Shown: positions 12,110 through 22,625 of the stretch, piece after piece
Position numbering within the stretch: position 1 is the first letter of the stretch
Layout of the letters: each line of letters opens with the position of its first letter
Source: Odiellus spinosus
Taxonomy: Eukaryota > Arthropoda > Arachnida > Opiliones > Phalangiidae
Reading direction: 5' to 3'
DNA length: 64,000 nucleotides
NCBI GenBank assembly: GCA_963920705.1
Contig: OY987233.1
Location: forward strand, 15,735,459-15,799,458
Notes under the pieces: generated by a model
Seen by the model: only the letters and a program-made list of their open reading frames with translations
Database searches by the model: none
Told to the model about the DNA's origin: nothing
Program-made: the position numbers and the translations under genes

Positions 12110-12830
12110 TAAGTGTTAGGCTTAGTTGAGTGTTTATCTACTTCCATGAAATGTGGAAGAAGATTACACGATTACTTAACTTATTACAGCCTTTCCTAAT
12201 GCTAATTACGTTCTCAGCTACACAATAATTTTAGTACAGTCAGCGCTACAAGTGACGATGTCCTTATTTTTGGTTAGGCTTAGCGACTCAGTTTCGTTAT
12301 CTTCATTTTATTGTTAGGCTTAGTGACTGACATTTTCGTAATCATTATTTTATTGTTAGTTTAGTGGTTAAAGGCTTTAACCCGCTTTAATTATTGTTAA
12401 CATTCATTTTTTAGAGTTAGGCTTAGTGGATAAACAGTTTGTAATCATATCTCAGAGTTAGGCTTAGTGACTAATCAGTTTTGTAATCATATCTTTGAGT
12501 TAGGTTTAGGTTCTAAAGGTTTGTTTTAATGTTAGGCTTAGCGCATGATACATATTCTATAGGCTTTATTATTAGGCTAATTAGCACATGATACTTAAAA
12601 TATATAGATCAAAACTAATCCACTAAGCCTAAAAATTAAACTACGATTCAAATATTAGGCTTAGCGAATGATACACAAACAATGAACCCTACATCTTAGT
12701 ATTAGGCTTAGTGAACGATCTTATTAATTTAACCAATACTTAGGCTTAGCAAACTCTTGAACTAGTAGTATATAAATGAATAATCATACATTTTTAAAAC
12801 TTTTAGGCTTAACAGCTTGACAGTTTTTAA
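12110..12830 (+). repeat. Cluster of TTAGGCTTAG motifs
   Basis: About a dozen copies or close variants of GTTAGGCTTAGTGA occur at irregular spacing of 30-120 bases (near 12117, 12273, 12312, 12416, 12456, 12499, 12530, 12653, 12701, 12749, 12803), plus one reverse copy near 12620. Intervening DNA is unrelated at a glance. The motif contains the arthropod telomere pentamer TTAGG, but the array is not a head-to-tail telomeric repeat. The function is unknown. Confidence 0.65.
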
Positions 12831-13902
12831 TTTCCATATGTTCCAATCTCTAAATAGAAAAAAAAAAATGTTCGAATATAGCTCCAATAATATTTTAACC
12901 ACCCCTTTAAACCCTGAAGATCCTTATTTTAGTATGCGTGAGCTTCAAATCCAGCTGTAATAACAGATAGTTGCAATTTTAGGTTCAGTCTAAAAACAAC
13001 ACGGCCAGTCAAACTGTAAATTACCGCTGGCTAGACTATACTCTCCATTTAAACCCAAAATTAAGACAGCGTTTTAGGCAGCAGTGGGCCTAATTATCGC
13101 CAATTTGAATGATAAAATGGTCCTAATTTACAGCCAGCGTCTTTGAGAAGTTAAGACCAAGGCTTAAGTATTCTAAACGCAAAGTTTAAATGGTGTTAAG
13201 TTGTTCAACTAGAGTTTAAACCGAGTACCTTTTTCTTTACGAGATTTAACATTTCGAATCAATCCGCCTCGGATTATATCACTCCGCGAACTATTTCTGA
13301 ACAAGAATTTAAAGTATGTTCATTCAATTAGTTTCATTACAACTATAGTAGAGGTGTAAGAGAAAACTGTTCACATTCTAATAAATGAATAGCCTTCAAC
13401 AATATTACATATTTAACCCTGAACAAACTTCAGACAGTTTTTAAAACACGCGCAAAGTGTAAAAGTTCGCGCGCTTTTAGAATTTGTAATATTACGAATC
13501 AATTTATGTTTGCATCACGTGAAAAGCTACGCACGATAAATTCTATCTATAGATTGAGAGGTTATAAAGTTTTGAGCGTATTGTAAATTAAAAGTGAATT
13601 AAACTTATGTAAGACAAAGGCTTAAATATTAAAAAGATTCAATCTTAGAATCAGCATCATTTCTCTCGCATAGAAATACAAATTTTTGTTTAAAATCTAG
13701 TGTTTTCAAGGTTGTCTCTATACTTTTACGTATATGTACTTAAAATTAACATAAAACCTAAGGGTTTTGGCGGGAATTTTAATTATTCAGCTATATTTCG
13801 CGCGTAAATGCAAATACTTTTAAAAGTACATGCAGATAATATTTATCTTGCTTTTAGTAATTAGTAATTTATTTAGGATGTAAGCCGTTGTATGGAATAT
13901 TT
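12831..13902. other. Spacer, no gene recognised; one dispersed 50-bp motif
   Basis: It includes GACCAAGGCTTAAG-type fragments (13150) and a copy of the dispersed TATGAGATTTAAYATT-type motif at about 13225-13270. No ORF of note. Confidence 0.4.
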
Positions 13903-14137
13903 AATGGATCAATTGTAGGCTCTACAATAACCACGTGACCACAGTGATGACGTAGTATTGCGGAAAATTTAATTTAAAAATTTCGAAAATGGCGAATATA
14001 AAAATTTTATTTTTAATGTCGTGGTAATTTTCTTCTATCACATATGTATATATATTTTGAATCGTTTTTTAACGATCTTTCCGATAATGCTACTCAATTT
14101 TCATTTGGAGGTCATGAAAACATGACAGCCTCACATT
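13903..14137 (-). mobile_element. MITE family B, right-half copy
   Basis: From TGTAGGCTCTACAATAAC through GTGATGACGTAGTATTGCGG and TTGAATCGTTTTTTAACG to ACATGACAGCCTCAC, where the terminal TTTAA has become ATTAT. Confidence 0.8.
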
Positions 14138-14841
14138 ATTATAAGCACCAAGTGGTATTCTCTGTAAAAAACGTAACTTCAATCTTCATAAAATCATTAA
14201 ACTAGTTTAAATTATTTATTTTAAATTCTATGACTTGAATTTAAAATTACGTTCCATATTGTACGTCGTGGGATTTATTTTAAACAACATATAAACTATG
14301 AATAATTAATAAAAAAAAAGATTTAAACGACTCTAATACTTTGATAAACGACATTTTATCAGCAGAGTTAACTTTGGCCGAACTATAGGCAGCGTAATGC
14401 ATAATTGAAAGCAGACGGCAAGGATCTCACGCTAAGCCTAACTCATTTTAAACCCCTCCCTCCTCCTTCCGAATAAGCTTAATTTATAATAGATAGTTTA
14501 TATATACACAATAAGGCTCAAAATAAGATTATATACGGTCAAATTTCAACTTAATATTGCACCAAGTGCTAAGCCTTTTTATCTTTAAAAATAAATCAAG
14601 TGTATGTATAAGGTACTAAAACTTATGAAAGTGCTATGAAGTAAAATTGAAATATGATTATTTTATTTATAATAAAAATCAACTCTAGTTTGCAGCGTGT
14701 GGAAAGGTTACACAAGTAATCTATTATTTATTTTAAAGAGATATTGTCACACAATTTTTGGAACTAAATTTAATTTGAATAGCAGACGACAAGCAGAAAC
14801 AAATGAGCAGAAAACATCATAGAGAAAACTTTTAGTACATT
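14138..14841. other. Spacer, nothing recognised
   Basis: A+T-rich DNA with two CTAAGCC motifs (14431, 14569). No supportable gene. Confidence 0.35.
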
Positions 14842-15168
14842 TTAGAGGGAAACTTGAAGCTTAAAATGGAACATCTATTGAATTTATTTTCGGAATCACT
14901 ACTGAGAGGTTTTTCAGAATTTTTATACACATTTTTGGAGCTTGTAATGTCCTATAGATTAAATGAATGATGTTTAAGACCTTTTCCATCAAGCGGAGGC
15001 TTATTCTTTTAATGTTAGCACATTACAAGCGCTGTTTATATTTATTCAAATTTTATCAAACGTGTCTAAAAATTCTGAAAAAATTCTGAAATACGTTTTT
15101 TGGAACGCTGATTCCGAAAATAAATTCAAAAATATTCCATTCAATTTTAGCTCCAATTTTAACTTTAA
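14842..15168. mobile_element. MITE family C copy
   Basis: The left end is TTAGAGGGAAACTTGAAGC then AATGGAACATCTATTGAATT; the right end is AAAATAAATTCAAAAATATT then TTTTAGCTCC and a terminal TTAA. Both arms carry the GGAATCA/TGATTCC-type block. The middle contains the inverted pair GAGCTTGTAATGTCC and GCACATTACAAGCGC, as in the longer copy at 60646. Confidence 0.75.
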
Positions 15169-15866
15169 ATAATAATAGGGTATGTGTAACTACCTCTTTA
15201 AAAAATTACGGAAGCATAGATTCGAGCGTGCTGCCAACATGAGATGAAATAATAAATTAATATATAGCTACCCCCACTTTTTATCAAAAGAAATCCAGTA
15301 TAGGTTGGGTGAGAAAAGGGGAAGTTTAGCTCACGCGATAAGGATAGGCTTTTTCTAACATCAAATCTCGTGCCACGAGTCACAAGACTTTAATAATACA
15401 TCCAGCGCATGCGCCGAAGATTATTTCCCATTCTAGTTTAATACAGTTAAAGGTATTAATTGTAATAGCTAGCGCAGTTCGATGAAAATGGTTTATAATT
15501 GAACCGAGCGAGTTCCTTATCGAAACTAAATATGTCTCGAAATCATTCAAGATTCAGCGTGTTCAACTTAAAAGGGGAGTAATTTTTATCTATAAAAATA
15601 TAATAAATATACTGAATTGTTTAGCTTAGATATTGAAGGCTGAGTAGCTTTGTATGTATTGAAAATTCGAAGTGATATCGATATAATATCGTAAATATAA
15701 TTGAAAAACTGATGAGACGTTCGTGATTAGGTTATATTATACTTCTATTCTTAATGATGATAGATTTTATTTTATTATAAGTATATTAATATATGCTAAT
15801 TAAATCATTGTTAAATTTACGATTTTTTACAATGGATATCTTAATAGATGAAGATATGTATAATAA
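15169..15866. other. Spacer, no gene recognised
   Basis: A 61-codon minus-strand ORF (15198-15383) shows no family features. From 15560 onward the DNA is extremely A+T-rich. Confidence 0.35.
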
Positions 15867-15915
15867 AATCAGATTCATAAGCGTCCTCTAACGGCAAACA
15901 ACTATGTGGGAAAAA
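15867..15915 (-). mobile_element. Family D end fragment
   Basis: TCATAAGCGTCCTCTAACGG then CAAACAACTATGTGGG matches the terminal inverted repeat of family D at 46734-46962. Confidence 0.55.
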
Positions 15916-15983
15916 GTATACGAATTAAGTAAAAAAAAACATATGGATAGAGAATAGGAAAGGCATTTTTATTTTTGGTTATT

Positions 15984-16790
15984 TAATTTGGTCGAATTTA
16001 AGTGATTTCATTGGGTCGAATTAAAATTATTTCATTGGGTCGAATTGAAATTATTTCATGGGGCCGAATTGAAATTATTTCATGGGGCCGAATTGAAATT
16101 ATTTCATGGGGCCGAATTGAAATTATTTCATGGGGCCGAATTGAAATTATTTCATGGGGCCGAATTGAAATTATTTCATGGGGCCGAATTGAAATTATTT
16201 CATGGGGCCGAATTGAAATTATTTCATGGGGCCGAATTGAAATTATTTCATGGGGCCGAATTGAAATTATTTCATGGGGCCGAATTGAAATTATTTCATG
16301 GGGCCGAATTGAAATTATTTCATGGGGCCGAATTGAAATTATTTCATGGGGCCGAATTGAAATTATTTCATGGGGCCGAATTGAAATTATTTCATGGGGC
16401 CGAATTGAAATTATTTCATGGGGCCGAATTGAAATTATTTCATGGGGCCGAATTGAAATTATTTCATGGGGCCGAATTGAAATTATTTCATGGGGCCGAA
16501 TTGAAATTATTTCATGGGGCCGAATTGAAATTATTTCATGGGGCCGAATTGAAATTATTTCATGGGGCCGAATTGAAATTATTTCATGGGGCCGAATTGA
16601 AATTATTTCATGGGGCCGAATTGAAATTATTTCATTTGGTCGTTTTCAAGTTAATTACTTTGGTCTATTTTGGTCGAATTTAAGTTAATTCGTTTGGTCT
16701 ATTTGGTCGAATTGAAGTTAATTCATTCGATCTGTTTTGGTCGAATTCAAGTTATTTCATTTGGTCTATTTTGTTCGAATTCAGTTAAAA
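15984..16790 (+). repeat. Minisatellite with a 24-bp core unit
   Basis: About 24 near-identical 24-bp units fill about 16040-16640, each containing GGGGCCGAATTGAAATT and ATTTCAT. Flanking units are diverged and longer: to the right (16640-16790) they read TTTGGTCTATTTTGGTCG plus AATTCAAGTTAATTCA, about 33-34 bp, so the core unit looks like a shortened derivative that was then amplified. Two plus-strand frames stay open (228 and 212 codons) because 24 is a multiple of three; this is not evidence of a protein. Confidence 0.95.
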
Positions 16791-17593
16791 TTTTCTAATT
16801 TGAATCATTTCTTATGAAATTAGATTTTTCTTCATTAGGTAAGCCGATTTTAAATTCACGAGCTCAATTAAACAAGGCCTTATTCGAGTCAAATTACGTG
16901 TCTTCTTCAAAAGCATGACAGAATCCGTTAACCATTGGCTAACCTAACCTTTTAAATTACCCAATATCAGGTAAATCTAACCATGCAAAGATTGGATTTA
17001 ATTTTACCGGTACCATAATATCGATTGTTTCAAAAATGGTTAACAGCACTGAACGCAAACCTCTACATAATAAATCGTTATATTGCTAGACCTAGACGGA
17101 TTAATTTCGAGTTTTCATCACTATGAATCTTTGATAACACTTTGGTTTTATAGAGATATGGGTAAGCAATAGCATTAAACGTGATGAAAACACCGACAGA
17201 TACTGACTAAAAGATAGAAATTACATATATATTACATGATAGGGTTTTTCCGGTTTAGTAAATTACATTGAAACGCTACGAGCGATTTGATAAATTTAAA
17301 AATTGGGGTGTTATATTGAAGAACAGTGCCCTCCTAATCTCTAACAAAAATAAACGATACAATTATAAGTGTAGTTCTAAAATTAACCCTAATTTGTAAA
17401 TTACCGTCACACCTATTTAACTATTTTTATTTGTATTTCTGTGATTTTAAACACGTAATTCCGGTTTCAAACGATTCAAATGTTTATCATGATAACCTTG
17501 ATCATTTGAGTTTGCATTGATAGGGTAGTGTTTTAGACATGAAAAATGACATTAACATGCCCTTAACGACACCAAACATGGATAACTATTGAA
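16791..17593. other. Spacer / intron sequence, nothing recognised
   Basis: No ORF and no repeat family recognised. If the minus-strand exon at 18023 continues leftward, this is part of its first coding intron. Confidence 0.35.
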
Positions 17594-17757
17594 AAGTGGA
17601 CTCGCAGACGATTTTAAAACGTTAAACTTTGACCTATTTTAGCAATTTATTCATTTTTATAACCCAAAAAGTTTAAAATTTTCATTTCAAATTACCATTT
17701 TACCAGAGAGAACCATTAGCCTGGTAATTTACCGCTCTATAGCCCTAATTACATGCA
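17594..17757 (+). repeat. Two-copy dispersed repeat (partner at 10601-10766)
   Basis: GACTCGCAGACGATTTTAAA, GTTAAACTTTGACCTATTTT, ATTTTACCAGAGAGAAC and TTAGCCTGGTAATTTACCG correspond block by block to 10601-10766. Confidence 0.6.
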
Positions 17758-18022
17758 ACCAGAACACTGTTGATTATGAGTTTTTTCTAATTAATCTTTT
17801 CCGTCGACTATCTTGAAACAAAGTCGTGATTATTTGAAAATATATTTCATTTCATGGAAACATAAGACCCCATAATATTGAAAACATTTTCTTATAGTTT
17901 GTCTTAGAATTTACCCGGACATGTACTATAAATACCATAGAGCATGCCAAAACGCAAGCGCAAAATATTTACAATGCAATACCACTTAAAATATGTAAAT
18001 GAATCCGATTTTTGTGACTTAC

Positions 18023-19059
18023 TTTGAGCCCTTAGAGGCCCTTACCACGTACCCGGAATTTGCAGTGGGCAAGACGATGTCAACTGATCTACTTCTATGA
18101 GTTTTGGCTCCGGCGGCCATGTCATCGTCGGGTGTCGGTACTTTCAAAAAACTAGAGTCCACGGAAGCCGATCTTATCTGCTTCGAGGCCATCGGTACTT
18201 CCAAAGATACCACGGTAATCCCGGGTAGATCATCCGGATCCACTTGTTCAATTTGCAACAAAGGGGGTGGTCCTAAACCCAAACTGGGCGCGGTACACTC
18301 CGCGTGAATGGACAATGTCACTTTCACGGGACAAGGGATTAAATTACTTCCGGATGAAGTATTGTCAATGTCATCGAAATCTTCCATGACGTCATCGTCA
18401 GCCGTTTCGTCATCGTCTTCGCCCAAAAGTAGGTCTTCTTTTTGCGAAGAATCGGAATCGTTCGTTTCGGAACCGGAACCGGAACTAACGTAAAATGACT
18501 TTTCATTCGTCGTGGGACTACCGATGGTTTGATTCTGACGTACCAATTCCTCGAGGTACAAACAATGAATACATTGAGACGAATTCGCCTTGTCACTCGA
18601 GGCCCGACGTAATATTCTCCACCGTGGTACTTCTAAATTACTGGCAACAGTCGCCGCGGCTACCGTTGCCATCACTGTCTGCGTCGTTTCAGTGTTGGAG
18701 CCTTGCGAAGAATTTGAACTAGATGAAACAGTCGCGATATCGAATGACCGTGACCTTTGACTCCTGGATGATGGTACGTCCAATAGGTTACCGCTACCGT
18801 CGTCATTGTCGTCACCGTGACATATCGAAGTCTTAAGCCTAATCTCGTCGAAACTCGCCGAACGCGTCGTTTTTGGTACTTCCAAACTGACGACGTTGGT
18901 TTCGATGGTTGGAATCGAGCAAGGAGCGGTACTAACACTCGGTAAGGACTGTTGACTTGGTAAATGTGAATCCATTGTAGGACCACCACGAGTACGACGA
19001 AAAGTCTCGCGAAGTTTCTGCATAGCTAGGGCCGAACGTGATTTCTTACCGGTACTCAT
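18023..19059 (-). CDS. First coding exon of a Ser/Arg-rich regulatory protein, possibly the N-terminus of an RdgA-type (eye-specific) diacylglycerol kinase
   Basis: An open frame of 345 codons plus 2 nt starts at ATG 19059 and ends at a consensus donor (exon end CAAA, intron GTAAGTC at 18022-18016). The in-frame stop is the TAA of the donor itself. G+C content is clearly above the flanks. The protein is low-complexity: LEVP or a variant at residues 59-62, 93-96, 142-145, 286-289 and 305-308; R-[SR]-[AR]-S-x-D at 66-71, 102-107, 151-156, 296-301 and 322-327; a Cys pair in CIHCLYLEEL at 163-172; an acidic tract at 208-232; and a basic start (MQKLRETFRRTRGG at 13-26). From memory, LEVPK...RSASFDEI plus CIHCLYLEE resembles the extension upstream of the zinc-finger and kinase domains in arthropod eye-specific diacylglycerol kinases, enzymes that phosphorylate diacylglycerol to phosphatidic acid. 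No catalytic domain is in the window, so the family call is inference. A coding exon is much more certain than its identity. Confidence 0.8.
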
Positions 19060-19077
19060 ATGGTTGGTATGTAACCA

Positions 19078-19905
19078 CTTAAATTTATTTAATTATAATT
19101 AAGATTTTATTTATATAAACTGTCCGCGTTATCTTAGAAGTAGCGACGCATTGTGTTATTCGTTCGTCTTGTTACCATGGTTTGTAGATGAAGATTTAAT
19201 TGTTATTTTAATTCATATTAATTTAAATATATTTATATTATTAAATTTAACTCGTGTGTTTGCATTTCAAGTCTTGACGCGTTGATTTTGTTTTGATATA
19301 GATATGAAATCGCTCAGAACAAACACACCGTCAAAAGTAATTAGAAAATATTGTTGAAAACTCATTTACGATTTTTTTAATTACGAATTAATTTTAATTT
19401 AAATATATTAATCTTAAATTTAAACACATTCGCGATAAAATATTCATAGTATCGTCGTGTAAACTAGAACAGATGTTAGTCTTACGTAAAAATTCGAATC
19501 TCAATATCATATTTTTGAAAACAAAAACTTACGACTTAACGATGTTAAGAGTATAATTAAATCCATCATGACTTCGAAATCTCATTTTTTAAAGCGTTCA
19601 TTATTAATAATTAAGATATATAAGGTTTTATATAACAAACCTTCATATATTTTTTCTTCTTAATGAAAAATCTTATTTTTAATTAGGTAATAACTTTGAC
19701 GTTTTTTTTCTTTTTAATTATTAGAATTATTTCAAAATTTATGGCGTCAAATTTAATTTTAAATTTACCACGATTTTTCATTTTGGCGCGAAACGATGTA
19801 TTCGTTCTTGCAGTTTTACTTATCGCGCGCGTCTCGGAGCCCAGGTGCTCAGTTTCTGATCTGAGGTTGCCCTGGCGTGAGCTTTTACTGTCGGAGGAGC
19901 CTTAC
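19078..19905 (-). other. Candidate 5'UTR intron upstream of the 19059 start codon
   Basis: On the minus strand a donor-like GAGCTCGG|GTAAGG lies at 19906/19905, and an acceptor-like AAATTTAAG|TGG lies at 19079/19077, just 18 bases before the ATG. The acceptor has an A/T tract rather than a strong pyrimidine tract, so this is a proposal. The alternative is that transcription starts close to 19100-19250 with no intron. Confidence 0.3.
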
Positions 19906-20112
19906 CCGAGCTCGCGGGCCTGACTTGGCCTGGCTCGCGCTGTCTCACAGAGATATCTCCAGCTTTTCTCTCTCTCGCGAAAGCCTGAAAGGTTCCGAAG
20001 CACGTGTATAATTCATTCCTCCCTCCCTCCTGTTTTAGAACCTTCCTCCCCCTTTTCCCGCCAAATTTACGATAGTTCCAATCTTGGCCGTACAAGGGCG
20101 CTACGTTTTTAC
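19800..20112 (-). promoter_or_regulatory. G+C-rich candidate promoter / first non-coding exon
   Basis: It stands out from the A+T-rich surroundings by dense CpG-containing sequence (GCGCGCGTCTCGGAGCCC, GAGCTCGCGGGCC, TTTCTCTCTCTCGCGA, CCTCCCTCCTG). It lies 0.75-1.05 kb upstream of the minus-strand ATG at 19059 and contains a donor-like site at 19905. Minus-strand transcription would start around 19950-20110. A 91-codon minus-strand ORF (19820-20095) is compositionally biased and I treat it as UTR. Confidence 0.45.
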
Positions 20113-20392
20113 TGACGTCATTGATACGGTGGCACGCGCTAAGAGGGAAGGTTGGAAAAAATAGGATTCATTGTTTTTAAAGCAAAAATGACGTAACTAC
20201 AAATTTAAAAGGGATAATGAACGTGTTCTGCTCAAAAATTTAAATGTATGAGGAATTGAAATATGTACGACAATGGTATGACGTCATTCGAGCTTGGTCC
20301 TTTTTAATTTTGTTTGTTCCCAGAAAATTCTTATAAATTAGTTCAATTATGTTTGGATAAAGATTTAGTATTTTCAAAATGCCTTGACGTCA
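20113..20392. promoter_or_regulatory. Cluster of three CRE octamers
   Basis: Three perfect TGACGTCA palindromes lie at 20113-20120, 20279-20286 and 20385-20392, with a near match (TGACGTAA) at about 20189. TGACGTCA is the established CREB/ATF binding site. The cluster lies directly upstream of the candidate promoter of the minus-strand gene, so cAMP/Ca2+-responsive regulation is a reasonable inference. Confidence 0.5.
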
Positions 20393-20409
20393 TCAAATGT
20401 GAAAAAAAT

Positions 20410-20640
20410 CCTTAAAGTGATGTATATTTAACTAAAATGCCAAAAATATATCGATTTATTTTTAACGATTGTTGACTTAATTTGAAATTAATTATTAAGT
20501 ACTTTCACGGGAAAGACCGCGAAAAAAAGCAAAGGTATCAAGGTTCGCTGTGAGAATATAGACTCTAAAGTAGCCTTTGGCTTTGTAAAATACCAGCGAC
20601 AATCGCTGTTGTACGCGTGAATATAATTAAGATAGAAATT
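20410..20640 (-). mobile_element. Heavily decayed family B remnant
   Basis: CTTAAAGTGATG at the left, then AATTATTAAGTACTTTCACG, GGGAAAGACCGCG and ATAGACTCTAAAG follow family B order, but with large losses. Confidence 0.4.
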
Positions 20641-20757
20641 TGTAGAGATTCAATGACTGTGCCGCAGCACTTGTCACGGGGATTATATCGAGCCAATGGT
20701 ACAGAGGCGTCTTTTGATTAGTCGGAGGTTCTTTTAATTCGATGCCAAAATCAGGTT
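20640..20757 (+). repeat. Dispersed repeat F, single copy
   Basis: GTCACGGGGATTATATCGAG, CCAATGGTACAGAGGCG, TCTTTTGATTAGTCGGAGG and TTCTTTTAATTCGATGCC match the two tandem copies at 50852-51219. Confidence 0.6.
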
Positions 20758-21232
20758 TCCGATTTTTGTAAAATTTATACAAATACACTTTCTGAATGTT
20801 TTACTACACAAACATGTCTTATTTTTAAAAGCTAGAATCAATATTAACCACTTCATTTTACACTTAATCTTCCCTTTAAATTTAAGGAATTACGTGACAT
20901 AATCATTTAAATTTAGAAATAATGAACTTACAACGTTTTAGCTCAAAAATTATGATTCGTATCAAATCATTGGGAGAGACAGAGAATAATACAGCTAAAG
21001 AGAGGGGACGGACAGACTCTGAGAGAAATCGGCTGGGAAGAGTCTTAACGCTCTAATAGTCAAGATGATTTGGCGCTCAAAGATTTTTATTAAAAAAAAA
21101 TCAGAGCTATATTACTGTTTAGATTAAGTCTCAAACTTCTGATATAGATTTCGATTCAACATGGAGTAGTTCCAAAAGGTTATAATAATACGAGTAAGTA
21201 AGACACTGTGAATCAATCCCCCGTGTTTATTT
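20758..21232. other. Spacer, no gene recognised
   Basis: At 20985-21075 there is a purine-rich block (GAGAGGGGACGGACAGACTC, GGAAGAGTCTTAACG) that shares GAAGAGTCTTAAC with 35150-35165. Otherwise featureless. Confidence 0.35.
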
Positions 21233-21510
21233 AATTGTGTAAAAAGTAATCTAACACTTACCCGGAAAATAGGCTTAGCTGGATTCAAAGAGATTCTGAA
21301 TTTCTTCGCATATTAGGGTCAGCGACCAATCGAATGTTATTGAAAGTCTCGCGGAGATCTCGCCTTAACGACGGGTCTTTGCTCATTGGTCGTTGACCCT
21401 TCAATGCGAAGAAATTCAGAATCTCCATGAATACAGCTAAGCCTATTTTCCAGGTAAGTTTTAAATTTATTTATAGTTTAATATTTGTTTGTAAATTTAT
21501 TTTACTATTG
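21233..21510. mobile_element. MITE family A copy
   Basis: A long imperfect hairpin: the left arm has ACTTACCCGGAAAATAGGC, TTAGCTGGATTC and CTGAATTTCTTCGCAT; the right arm has ATGCGAAGAAATTCAG, AGCTAAGCCTATTTTCC and AGGTAAGTTTTAAATT. The loop region contains CTCGCGGAGATCTCGCC. The outer TTAAAGGGAGAATGCAACC ends are degraded here. Confidence 0.85.
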
Positions 21511-22420
21511 GCCTATTTAAACCAACAGAGTTACCATTACCCTGGTAATCTACCGCGTAAATTACCAGGATAAATATCCTTTTACAACACTTTATTGCTT
21601 GCTGATCAAGGACTGTTTTCTAGCTAAGCCTTAATTAAGAAAAGTAAAGACAATATTAAAACTTCCAAAAGGAACTGATGAAAAAAACGTGATAGTTTCA
21701 CTTTAAATTTTGATTGGTGTTTTTGTTATGCAAATATAAAGGAAATATCTATATTCAATGACGTCATAATTTAAGTCACTCCCACTATAATATCGATTTA
21801 AATATTAGTTATAAAACTACGTAATTAATGAGGTGAGAAAAAAAAGCAAAAACAATATAGCCTTATTTTTTGACACGTATTCGCGCCATTATTCAAATTA
21901 ACACGAAAATCAGGTCATTCTTTTAACTCTTTTAAAAAAAGGCTTCTGAACTATTTATTTTGATACGCGATTTAATATTGTGTATAAATCCGCTTTACCT
22001 TTACTCGTTTTGTTAAATAAGATTGAACAAAATGTAGAGCACAAACGAGAACAAAAATATCAATATTGTAGACTTTTTTTCATAACGAATGAAAACGTGC
22101 CATGAAATTTCGTCTGCTATATTAACGAGCTCGTTAAGATGAGAGATTTCAAGACCTTGCTAATTTACATCGATAAATATTGATCCAATACCTTAATTAA
22201 AGTTTAAAGCTGACACATTTTATAAAAATTAAAATTAAATGCGTTATTGTTAAAATTAAAAATTCAAGTTACGCTATCACCATTTTTTAAATTTCTACGT
22301 AGTTATTAAAAATTAAATATATTAATTTATATTTGGTATTTATTATTATAAGGACCATTGTATTTTAATTAATTATAAAAAATATTAAAATTAAGAGAAT
22401 TATTATGAAAATTTAGGAAT
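21511..22420. other. Spacer with one CRE octamer
   Basis: A perfect TGACGTCA lies at 21759-21766. A family B end fragment (AACGTGATAGTTTCACTTTA, about 21690-21709) precedes it. A copy of the dispersed 50-bp motif lies at about 21950-21995. No gene recognised. Confidence 0.45.
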
Positions 22421-22625
22421 TTAAAAAATTATAAATTTATTAATTATATAAATAATTTGTAATTTAAAAAAATTATAATATTAATTATATAAATAATTTG
22501 TAATTTAAAAATTATAATATTAATTATATAAATAATTTGTAATTTAAAAAATTATAATATTAATTATATAAATAATTTAATAAATTATAAAATTATAATA
22601 TTGATTATATAAAATTTTGTAATTT
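22420..22625. repeat. A+T tandem repeat, unit about 40 bp
   Basis: TTAATTATATAAATAATTTG then TAATTTAAAAAATTATAATA repeats about four to five times with small indels. It contains no G or C apart from occasional single bases. Confidence 0.75.

Noticed and set aside
12110-12830. Interstitial telomere array
   Set aside because: TTAGG occurs within the motif, but copies are not head-to-tail and are separated by unrelated DNA.
16002-16688. Two overlapping long ORFs of octapeptide repeats
   Set aside because: Both plus-strand frames are open through the same 24-bp minisatellite. Two simultaneous frames point to a repeat artefact.
18104-18989. Several 60-105-codon ORFs on both strands
   Set aside because: They are shadow frames of the 18023-19059 minus-strand exon.
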